Part shown: positions 38,543-47,765 of the stretch, piece by piece
Numbering within the stretch: the first letter of the stretch is position 1
Layout: each line of letters opens with the position of its first letter
NCBI RefSeq assembly: GCF_937616625.2
Contig: NC_065577.1
Span: 40,453,001-40,517,000 of the forward strand
Reading direction: 5' to 3'
Length of the DNA stretch: 64,000 nt
DNA from: Mercurialis annua
Lineage: Eukaryota > Streptophyta > Magnoliopsida > Malpighiales > Euphorbiaceae
Translations under genes and position numbers: made by a program
The notes under the pieces: generated by a model
Told to the model about the DNA's origin: nothing
Database searches by the model: none
The model's input: the letters and a program-made list of their open reading frames with translations, nothing else

Positions 38543-39390
38543 ATGGGATCCACAGAAATGAAAAAAATGGGAAAAGAAGACAGAAAAGGGAAGAAACGAA
38601 AAGGTATGTGTGTTTTTTTTCGCCGGAAGAAATTTTTTTTGAGTTGTGTTTGGTTCGTTGGTGATTGTTTTTGAATTTTATTGGTATTTTATTTCTTGTT
38701 CGTCATTGCCTGTTGTTTTGGTTTGGTTTTCACTGGTTCATTAATTAAAAATTGGTCTTTGTTTATTTGTTGGTTTGAGCAGCTTGTACTGAAGATTGTC
38801 TTTTTGAGGTCTTTGAAATTATTCTGAACTACAATGGACAGTTTGAAGACTTTGGTTATTTTAATGAGGATTTGGCTGTTAGAAAATTTCATATTGAGGA
38901 TATAGGATTAAATAGTCTAGATAAGTGGTTACTTGAATTGAAGGTTGAGGGATTGTTAATGTATTATTGGAGGCGGGCTGGCATGTATACTGAAGAATTA
39001 ATTCCCATGGAAAATGATGACCATGTCATGGACATGGCACTGGCTGGGACACAAGATGGTAGTGTTGATGTGTATGTTAGGAAGTTAAGTTGTGTTGACG
39101 TGTGCAACCTAAGGCCTGTATTTGGACACACATTATTTGAGTTGAAAGAACTTGAAGATGGGGATGATGCATTGGAGCAACAGGGTGTTGGTGAGGCTGA
39201 ACCGGTGGGGGTGCTGCAGATTGAAGGTCCTGTGGAAGCAGTGGAGGTGCCGCAGATTGAAGGTCCCGGTGAACCAGTGGAGGTCCTGCATATTGAAGGT
39301 CAAGAAGAAGGTGAACCACTGGATTTGCTGCAAATTGAAGCAGTTGAAGAACCCTCGGAGGAGCAGCAGCAGATTGGTGGGTCAGACTGA
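38543..39390 (+). CDS. PB1-like domain plus acidic repeats, MULE-B second gene
   Basis: Exons 38543-38603 and 38783-39390 join in phase to 222 aa. The layout mirrors the start of the MULE-B transposase: a short Lys-rich first exon, an intron at phase 1, then a PB1-like domain (LFEVFEIILNYNGQFED…, MDMALAGTQDGSVDVYVRKL; the transposase has EMAVTGLKAGSVEVYVREY at the same point). After that come acidic repeats of about 16 residues (VGVLQIEGP, VEVPQIEGP, VEVLHIEGQ, LDLLQIEAV), and it stops. No DNA-binding or DDE domain. It reads from the left inverted repeat. It could be an accessory or inhibitory partner of the transposase, binding through PB1-type contacts; that is inference. Confidence 0.7.
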
Positions 39391-39999
39391 AGGCCGAGAC
39401 ACTAGATTGACCTATTTTTGGGCCATATGAAACAACATTTGTAACCTTTTAGGTTAATATGTATGTTGCATTTTATATTATTAGTGACAATTTGGATTTT
39501 AGATCAAAATGAATGTTGATTACAAACTTGGAATGTATTGTTTGCTTATGTTATTGCTGTTTTGTTTTTAATATTGGTTGTTATTGTTATTGAAATTGAG
39601 TAAAGTTTGTAGTTATCGTCGTTCGGTTCGTTTGAAACGACCTACATGTTCCATGAAACTGATAATTACATATGGACCCTATACTTTTATTTTATAATCC
39701 GCCATGGACCCTCATGTATTCTTACTGATCATCTGTGGACCCTTCAATAAATACGCACTTTTGAAATTTATTAAAACAACATTAACCCCTATCAATAATG
39801 AAAATTAGTCAACCATAAAGATACAACATATATCAATCAACCATTATATAAACAAATTTCCAAAATAAAACAACTACGAATTACAACTATAATATTCATC
39901 AACGATACTACAATATTCATCAAGCAAAAAAATAAAACCTATACTAGAATATTCCAAATTACAACAGAAAACCAGAAAACATGTTGACTAAGGGCAGCG
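39391..39999. repeat. MULE-B intergenic stretch with GGACCCT motif copies
   Basis: No gene. Spaced copies of the terminal motif GGACCCT occur as TATGGACCCTATACTTTTAT (~39674), CATGGACCCTCATG (~39705) and GTGGACCCTTCAATAAA (~39734). The element's own end carries CACGGACCCTGACTTTA. This marks the 3' boundary of the left gene. Confidence 0.6.
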
Positions 40000-40841
40000 T
40001 TAAACATCATCTGCAGAACCAAGCTCCAACGATCGATATACCGAAATTTCCATCTTGATCAACCCGTCAGCAAAAAACTCTTGGTCGCTACTATCAAGAA
40101 GGAATCCTGTCAATGAACGGTAATACTTGTTGGTGTCTTGAAAATTCTTGGTAGAAGAATGAAACCTGTGCACTGACGATTCATCAAACTTCACTTCGAT
40201 GTCATAAGGGCAGCTTCCGTTTGACAATGGGCCGAGACAAAACACTGTTATAATATTCCCATAAGAGCACTTCGTGTTGTTCAGAACAAACACAACGTCT
40301 GATTGTTCTTCTTGGAGAAGCAAACCCCTATCATGCATGTCCACAGAAACTGCAAATTTACGTCCAAAGTTAAATAGTGTGAGAATATCTTTATGCAACT
40401 CTTTGCAGTGAGCATAAATGGTTTCGGACGAGCCCTTCACATTGCACTCTGGAATCGGGCATGAACACTCTATAAAAGAGCAGTATTTCTCGTGATCTGT
40501 CTTCTCGTCGTAATTGAAGCTTTCTTGGCAACCATATACTCTGTTCTGGCAGTAAACCGTTAAAGACTCCACGACTGCTTCCATTATCCGACAGCGCATC
40601 GGTCCGATTGGCAAAGTGCAAGCATGACATTTACCCATCTTTACAGAGCAGGAGTTGCATGTTGCATGTCCATTCTGACACTGAAGAAAAGGAAAAGTTA
40701 GAAAATTAAGAATAACCTAAAGTGAATAAATATATAAATGATGTGGGGTCAAACCTGAATAATGGGAGGGCGTAGAGGTTCACAGCATACGGCACAGTCC
40801 ATGAGTTCAAGATCAAACGAACGGACTCTATTTTCAGGCAT
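40000..40841 (-). CDS. SINA-like RING E3 ubiquitin ligase carried by MULE-B
   Basis: Exons 40755-40841 and 40000-40680 join in frame to 255 aa. Residues ~13-55 are a C3HC4 RING of the SINA/SIAH type (CAVC, then CQNGHATCNSC, then CHAC). Next is the SIAH-type zinc finger region (CQNRVYGCQESFNYDEKTDHEKYC, CPIPECNVKGSSETIYAHCKELH), followed by a C-terminal β-rich TRAF-like domain ending ISVYRSLELGSADDV. The length is at the short end for plant SINA-like proteins. The family transfers ubiquitin from an E2 to bound substrates and works as dimers. All zinc ligands I can see are present and there is no stop, so it may be functional. It lies wholly inside the transposon between two MULE genes, and probably came from a host gene. 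Confidence 0.85.
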
Positions 40842-41260
40842 TGCTGCGTTGTTTTGAAGATGAAGGCGAAAGTGGATCACTTTAAGTATGAATGATAAGT
40901 GTCTTTGTGTGTGTTAGTAAGTAAGCATGATTACATATTTAAAGAAGTTGGATAGATGTCTTTTCATATTCTTCACTTAAGCGGTGTGTTGTTTCCCAAG
41001 TGAGTGGATGTCATTAATGACGATTTTGGTTAATGAAAGGGTATATTGGTTTCTTAAACAACATTAATGCTGATAAGACAAGTCAGTATGTATAATTAGC
41101 GATATTGGGCTGTAAAACATCATTAATAATTACTCTAGCATATTTAATTAATTGCTCTATCATAATTAAAAAAACACTGTCTGAAATTAAAAATTATTTA
41201 ATTAATATATGTAGCATTACAACCCATAATAATAATGAAGCAACATCATTTAATAATTAT

Positions 41261-41893
41261 TCAATTTTTCCTCATGCAATGCAAGCCTACACTGCATCCT
41301 GCAACTGCACAAGCAGCACAAAAACCAAACTTCATGTTCCTGGTTGACCTCTCCAAGTCTGCACACTTGACCTCCATGTCCTTGATCTGGCCCTTCAGTA
41401 TGTCTATCTCCATAAAAAGTAGACCGCTTTCCTCAAACAAGATTCCATTTTCATCGCGATACATCTCAATGGACTCCTTCAATCCCTGATTTTCGTCTAT
41501 GTACATTTCATGGGACTCCTTCAATCCCTGGAACTCGTCCTTTTTAGCAGCAAGCAAACTTTTGGCCTCCTCCAGTTCAACAGTCATGACATGGAGGTCA
41601 AGTTTCAAGTTTCGGACCACCGACATTTGGTAAGTCATGTCATTCTCTAGCCAGGCAAAAAAATTACACTGATTCTGGACAAATTTAGTTCGAAAAAATA
41701 AAAGGCGAAGTAAGGTCAAAAAATTAATGTAAATTACTTACAGTTTGAATTTTTTTTGTAAAGCACATGAATTACTTACAGTTCGCTTTGAACAAGCGTA
41801 AAATCTTCGAGTGGGGTTCCTATCCGTTGAAGAAATCTGTAGGCGACATGGGATTCCGCAATCGCAAACCACTTGTGCAGCTACTCCTTCCAT
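41261..41893 (-). CDS. GRF zinc finger, coiled coil, hydrophobic tail (MULE-B)
   Basis: Exons 41780-41893 and 41261-41674 join in frame to 175 aa. Residues ~10-50 are a GRF-type zinc finger whose ligands span the intron (CDCGIPCRLQ, NPTRRFYACSK, then NQCNFFAWLEN). GRF fingers bind single-stranded or structured nucleic acid. Residues ~60-150 are heptad-like and charged (LKLDLHVMTVELEEAKSLL…, MEVKCADLERS), a likely coiled coil, with a near-perfect internal duplication (GLKESHEMYIDEN, GLKESIEMYRDEN). The last ~20 residues (FGFCAACAVAGCSVGLHC) are hydrophobic, a possible tail anchor. It sits head-to-tail with the SINA gene and downstream of the transposase. Role in transposition unknown. Confidence 0.8.
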
Positions 41894-42394
41894 TTTTGGT
41901 TGTAATTTTTGAGTTGAGTTGCAAGCGTTAAACACTGGATGAGTGGGGCTGGATGAGTTGTAGGCGGATATTTATGGGCCACACTGTGGGCCAAGGATGA
42001 TTGGGTTGTTTTTCATAGGGGCTAGGTCTGTTATAATAATGAAATATTAGGGTCCATGCTTGATCATATAAGAAAACAAAAGGGTCCATGATTGATTATT
42101 TCTAATACATGGAGGGCCGTAGGATATTATACTTTCACTCAAGCGTATGACAATAAAAGACAACCATAATCTGGCACAATTAAAGACAATCATAAACGAA
42201 CTTCATTTACACAAATAAAAACCATTCAGAATAACATTTCCAACCATTTACATTTGCACATACACCACCGTACGCTTCTAAACACAACAAAGTTGGGGCA
42301 TCTAGTAAAATATATCCATGTGTTGCCCAAAACAAAAAACGTTCCTTAACAAAAAGCACATGGTACAAAATATACATCCATCTGTTTTGTTGCA
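41894..42394. other. MULE-B spacer with inverted GGACCCT motifs
   Basis: No gene. AGGGTCCATGCTTGATCAT (~42051) and AGGGTCCATGATTGATTAT (~42091) are reverse-strand copies of the motif also seen at ~39.7 kb and in the transposase intron (ATGATCAACTGTGGACCCT). They lie just 3' of the transposase stop. Confidence 0.55.
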
Positions 42395-45300
42395 CTACTT
42401 GTTCGTTGTTCGTTTCCTCAAACAGTCCCTGTATCGCGAAGGGACTTCTCGACCAGCAGGCCTCTTTCCTTTTCTCTTAGCAGCTCGAGCAGCTTGTGTA
42501 GAAGTGTCATGACTGGGTTCCCCTGCACCTTGCTGTTCAACCGAGGCTTGTTCTGTTGCAGAATAGGCTCCACTTAGGTGTACGCCAGACTCTCCTGTTG
42601 GGGCCTGCTCTCCAGTTCCAAACTCCCCACCTGGAACCTCCCCTGCATCTGGTGCTTCTCCCCCTGTTTCATCCCCTGCAGCTCTTGCTTCTGGCTGAGT
42701 GTCACCCCCACATGCAGCTTGGTCATTGTCCTTTTTGCACGTCCGTTTGTTGTGGCCAAATCGGTTACATTCACTGCATTTAACCTTCTGAAGCCCCTTA
42801 CGTCCTAACTTTGCCCTCTTTGCATGGGCCTCCTGTACAGTCTGTTCATGTTGCTGCTCTAGCTCTTCCGCTTCCTTTCGTCTTACCGTCGATTTTCTAC
42901 CCCGCTTCTTTGTTTGCACAGGCGAGGGAGGAACTATGATATGGAATGGATTTGGATCGGTTTCCCACATATCAGCCCCATTCAAAGGGTTGATAACATA
43001 GCTGTACACTTTTTGGTAGGTGGCTTTTGTGTAGCAGTCGTCCACATAGTTCTCTGGGACCTCATTGTTCTCATAAATACAGGGGCATGCGTGAACGCAT
43101 GGAATCCCAGTGAGGTCCCAACGCCTACATGTGCAAGTCCTTTCATCCAAATTTACCACGAACTGACCTCCGGGACCTATAACTTGCACTTGAGGACTGC
43201 CGGCAGGGTGTGCGGTGTAATTCCAACCCTCTTCAATTATCTTGTCCAGTTTTTTCCTAATTTTAGGGCACAACCGCGAATTAATCTTGCTCCCAAAAAT
43301 CTGTTTGTCATGGATCCGCTTCATCAGCTGAGTCCTAATCATTTCAAACATCGTCAAGATAGGTCTCGTCCTCGAAGTCAGTACATATTTATTGAAGGCC
43401 TCCGCTAAATTGTTCAGCAATATGTCACACTTGACTTGCGGCCTGAAATGTGCCCTGGACCAATGCTCCCTAGATCTCTCCTCAATCCAGTTGTAGCCCG
43501 CCGTATGAGTATTCTCCAAAACTTTCATGGCAGCATTCAATTTGGATGTGTAGGTTGCAATCCCAATGTTCCATATAAGCGGCTTTAAATGTTGCAAGTG
43601 GAAGGTGGTTCTGAAATTTGCCCACAGATGCCTCCAGCAATACCTGTGCTCTGAATGTGGAAAAAGCGCGTCCAGTGCATGTATGAGGCCCTGTAGAAGC
43701 ACAAGTTAAAGACATTAACAAATGATCAACTGTGGACCCTAACGTTTAACAGATGATCAACTGTGGACCCTAACGTTTACTAAATGATCAACTATGGACC
43801 TTACTGATAAAAATGCACAACTATGGAAAGCAATTACCAGCTTATATAATGAATGTTCTGTTATGGAAAGCAATTACCTTCTGTTTGTCTGACATGAAGG
43901 TTGTCCTGTTGCCCAGATGCAAATCAGCCTTCAATAGCTCCAAAAACCACGTCCAGTTTTCAGTATTCTCAACCTTCACCCATGCCATAGCCAGAGGATA
44001 CATGCAATCATTGGGGTCAATCCCAGTTGCAGATAGCAACTGACCCCCATACTTCCCCTTCAACCAGCAACCGTCCAGACAAACGATCTGCCTCAGCCCA
44101 TTCCGGAAGGCATTCTTCATTCCAGCCAAGCACATGTACATACCCGCAAACTTTCCTCGAGGCTCTTTAAAATCCACTGTGCTCCCCGGATTGGTTCGAA
44201 GGACCTCCCTTCGGTAGTCATACAACTTAGCATACTGCCCATCCTCATCCCCCTCCAATTTTCTTACAGCCCTGAGTCGTGCTCTTCGTGCCGTCTGCAC
44301 ACTGATCTTCTGCTTCAGCTCCTGTGCAATCTTAGCAACAAACTGCTCAGGGTTGTAATCTGGATTGGCCCTAAACTCCTCCAAGAAACTCTCAGCCAGA
44401 TAGGCACTGGTCATGTGGAAATTCGATCTTCTCTTCGGGCAAGTGTGTACCAAGTTCAGGGTCTTCACTAGGAATGTTTCATCATCCGGATCTGACATGT
44501 TTTGCTTGGATGCAAATATTTCAAACCGACACTTAGGTACATTGTCACTCTTGTCAAAGCACTTAGCCCTGACACGGGTCTTCTCGTTGACAGGAAAATG
44601 CAGTTGATACCTGTGTTTGATGCCCCACTGCCTACATGTTTTCTTGAATTGCTCTCTGTTCACAAATTGCAATCCATTCTTGAAGGTTGGATTTTCCATC
44701 TCTTTCTCCTCGTTGAACATCCTGAACTTCACCCGACCGTCACCGTCAGACTCGGAAGCCGTGTTGTTATCATCTGAAGCAATGTAGTCCGAGTCTATCT
44801 CCTCCTCCTGCTCGTCAGCTTCTGGATGTATAGTTCTATCAACGCCCCCCGGGCGAAATTCTGCCTGACTCTCTCCCCTTGGTCTCCCACCAGATCTCTG
44901 TGAAGATCCAACATCTACATCATCCTCATGTTGGGCATCTGGTCCCTCTTCAAAATATTGGCCCGTCGATCTAAGCTCCGTTATCAAATCGTCATCGTCG
45001 TCCCATATGTCGTAGTCTGGGTCGACGATGTAATCTTCGACATTTAGCTCGACGTCGTCAAGAGTTGGCTTCTCACCCTCATTCTTCCCCCTTTGACCGG
45101 ATTGTTCCTCTGCTTGAACCTCATTTTGGTCATCGTCATCAAACAGCCCCTCCATGCCCTCTAGCTCCTCAGCCATATGATCAAATAGACCCTGTGCCAT
45201 CCTCTCTAGAGTTGAAGGGGGACAATCTGGCCCCCCTTCTGGCACCTCCCCCTCTTCAGTAACCTCTGCCAATCTGGCCTCAGACTCTTTCTCTGTCCCA

Positions 45301-46545
45301 ACCACTTCTTCATGTTCATTTAAATTTAAACCCTCTGCCAGCCCCTCCTGCGCCTCATCCAGCCCCTCCTGAACCTCATCCAGCCCCTCCTGAACCTCAT
45401 CCAGCCCCTCTTGCACCACATCAACAAACGGGTCAGGCTCCCAAGCATCTACAACTGCAGCCTGCACACCCTCTTCCAGCCCCGCTACTGCATCCTCCGG
45501 CTCCAATGCATCTATAACTGGTGCCTGCACATTGTTGTCGTGCCACTCAATCAACAAAACCCCCTCAATTTCTGGTAAAATCACAGGTGGCCCCTGATCT
45601 TGAACTGGTATATTCACCTCTACCCCTGGCCCAGCCTCCGGGTCCACAAGCTCCTCAATAACAACAGTACTAGGGGGAAGAGGAGGAGGCTCCAAGTCAA
45701 GCTTAATCTTTTCATGTAACTCTTTAATGTCCTTGACAGAATACTCCCTTACGTATACCTCAACAGACCCTGCCTTTAATCCTGTCACAGCCATTTCCCT
45801 GAAATCTTGTTCATGGTTTATCGCCTTTATCCCATCCCGGTATTCGATTCCCTTCGGACACCAATGGTAATCAACAATGGCTTTTCCGCCGTATAGCCTC
45901 CTACACCATGTGTCAAGGTTGGACATTTCAATCTCACCAATATGGTATATCCTACTTTGAACTTCCCCACCATAATAGGCCAAGTCACCAAGATCCCCAT
46001 GGTGATGTAAATTAATCTGGAATAATTTGCCCCCTCCTGGTGAAACTGCAAAAAGAGAAAATAACCAATGCATTCATTTCTAAAGCAAACCAACAAACCG
46101 CACAATTGGATACACCCACCAACATAACAACGACAATAAATTCTCTATATCCTAAACAACCAACACAGCAACAATATTTAATTTTAAACAGGAACAGACC
46201 AACAATAAACTATTCATAAAACCAACACACCACAATAAAGTATTCACAAAGCCAACACAAAATCCAAATTTTCACCAAAAGCAAGCATATAAAGAAATAT
46301 TATCACAAATGGACCCACAAAAATCATACTTCATTTTCAGCACACCAGTTCAACATAAGTGGTCCTAGAGGTTATGAGGTCAACATTTACACAAGTTTCG
46401 TACCTTCGACTACTTCTTGACTGCTTTCACTATCAGTATCATGGAGTTGTAAAGGGTTATCTCGACTATTTGACCCTTTTTCCCATCTCTTGTCTCTTTC
46501 ACTTTGCCTTTCCCGCTCCCTTCGCTCTCGTTTTCTTTTCCCCAT
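42395..46545 (-). CDS. MULE transposase (MULE-B), intact
   Basis: Exons 46404-46545, 43878-46045 and 42395-43690 join in frame to 1201 aa. In order: a Lys/Arg-rich start; a PB1-like domain (~50-165); a long acidic linker with tandem repeats (EVQEGLDEVQEGLDEAQEGL); a MuDR-type DNA-binding domain (~500-590, CFDKSDNVPKCRFEIFA, HTCP); the DDE core (Asp in CLDGCWLKG, Asp in MSDKQKG, Glu in NNLAEAFNKY, with RYCWRHLWANF); SWIM finger CTCRRWDLTGIPCVHACPC; knuckle CSECNRFGHNKRTC; and a Gly/Glu-rich tail. The split in SDKQK|G matches MULE-A and MULE-C. No stop or frameshift, so it is probably active. It reads from the right inverted repeat. Confidence 0.92.
43718..43812 (-). repeat. Terminal-motif tandem repeats in transposase intron
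   Basis: About 27-base units ATGATCAACTGTGGACCCTA ACGTTTA occur twice in full, followed by diverged units (AACTATGGACCTTACTGATA, then CACAACTATGG). They are in the intron between 43690 and 43878 and share GGACCCT with the element ends. Confidence 0.75.
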
Positions 46546-46860
46546 TTTTTCCCTTTACACCTGCCAACCACAAGCCTGTTAAAGTTATACATTACACGAA
46601 CCAAATAACATAAACACAAACCCATTTTCAAAAATTCAAAAAAATTTCCATTTTCAAGAAATTATAAAATGTTACATACCCAGTTGCTAAGAAACGAAGA
46701 AAACCCAAGAAGACGATCAAGAAACCAAACCCTAACAGGAAACTAAGAAGGCGACGAAGAAACGATCAAGGCGAAGAAGAAACGAAGTAGGTACACGAAA
46801 AGAACAGAAAGGACGTTTTTTTGGGACAGAAATAAAATCAAATAAACTAAGGGAGAAGAA

Positions 46861-47198
46861 GAGGGAAAAGTTAAAAATGTTAGAGAGAGAAAGTGATTTT
46901 TAACCGAGCGGTAAAAATGATTTTTTTTTTTTTTTTTTTGAAAAAAGTCAACCGACACAACCTTACACAGCCTTACACATTCTTACACATGTCTGACATG
47001 CATGCAGAGTGACTTGCAGAGCCGTCAGTGAATATATCGTGCCACGTCATCATTTTGCCAAAATATCGGCGAGAAATGGGCTCAGGGGGTTTACGTGCAG
47101 CCGTCACAAAGAATAGGGGGTTTACTGATCGTTTTTTTTTATCAGGGGGTTTATCGTAAGGTATCCCTAAAGTCAGGGTCCGTGGGTGATTATTAGCC
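46861..47198 (-). repeat. MULE-B right terminal inverted repeat
   Basis: Inverted copy of 37959-38294, including the three phased AGGGGGTTTA motifs (~47092, 47121 and 47152). It ends GGTGATTATTAGCC followed by the target duplication. It probably drives the transposase, whose start codon lies ~315 bp inside it. Confidence 0.95.
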
Positions 47199-47765
47199 AA
47201 AGTAGAGTAACATTTACCAGTTTTCAACGTTAAAATTGAAAAGAGGCTAGAAGGGGGGTATTTTTTAAGATATTGGCCTTAAAAAAGAAGTATCATGTGC
47301 ATTTCAAACACCCAATCAATTTACCCGGCAAAAGTTCTCATTCAAAAAACAGATGGTTAAAGAAAATTGTTCTCCAGCTCCGATCCAACACATAACTACT
47401 CAAAAGAAACCCGAAAATCGCTTTCTCTTTCGGTTCTACTAATAAATTTTGATTGATTCCGTTCTGCAACATCCCCACCGTCACTTCAAATATTCTCCGC
47501 CTCACCAAAAAAAGATTCCCCACATTTTCTCATATCTTAAAGCTTTCTTTTTTTCGTGCTTTTCTCAAGCCAAGAATCTCTCTTTTCTTCCTTTACTTTC
47601 AGATTCCTTCGTTCATTAATTAATGAACTCTCCCCTTTTTAATCACACAATGTTCCTCTTACGTTCCTCCCTTCTCTCCACATTTTCTCTCCTCGTCTCT
47701 CGCTGTTATTTTCGATTTCTTGAGCTCGTTTCGCTTGCGTTTTTACGTAAAAGATTCGTGTTTTC
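47199..47765 (+). promoter_or_regulatory. Upstream region of the DAR2-like gene
   Basis: After the target duplication the host repeat resumes for ~30 bases. From ~47330 the DNA is CT-rich with a long pyrimidine leader (TCTCTTTTCTTCCTTTAC, CTCCCTTCTCTCC) typical of a plant 5' UTR. The MULE-B insertion ends 567 bp before the start codon, so it sits in or next to the promoter. Confidence 0.5.

Larger units (their letters stand above)
37959..47198 (-). mobile_element. MULE-B: four-gene Mutator-like transposon
   Basis: 9240 bp, bounded by a 9-bp target duplication AAAGTAGAG (37950-37958 and 47199-47207). The empty site is preserved at ~37569 in the first copy of the flanking tandem repeat. The inverted repeats are 37959-38294 and 46861-47198. 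By eye they differ by one base (GGGGTACC/GGGATACC) and the length of a poly-A run, so insertion looks recent. The genes, left to right, are a PB1-like acidic protein (+), a SINA-type E3 ligase (-), a GRF zinc-finger coiled-coil protein (-) and the transposase (-). All four frames are open. The outer genes each read inward from an inverted repeat, as in maize MuDR. Confidence 0.95.

Noticed and set aside
42914..43408. 164-codon + strand frame inside the MULE-B transposase
   Set aside because: Antisense shadow of the DDE/SWIM exon.
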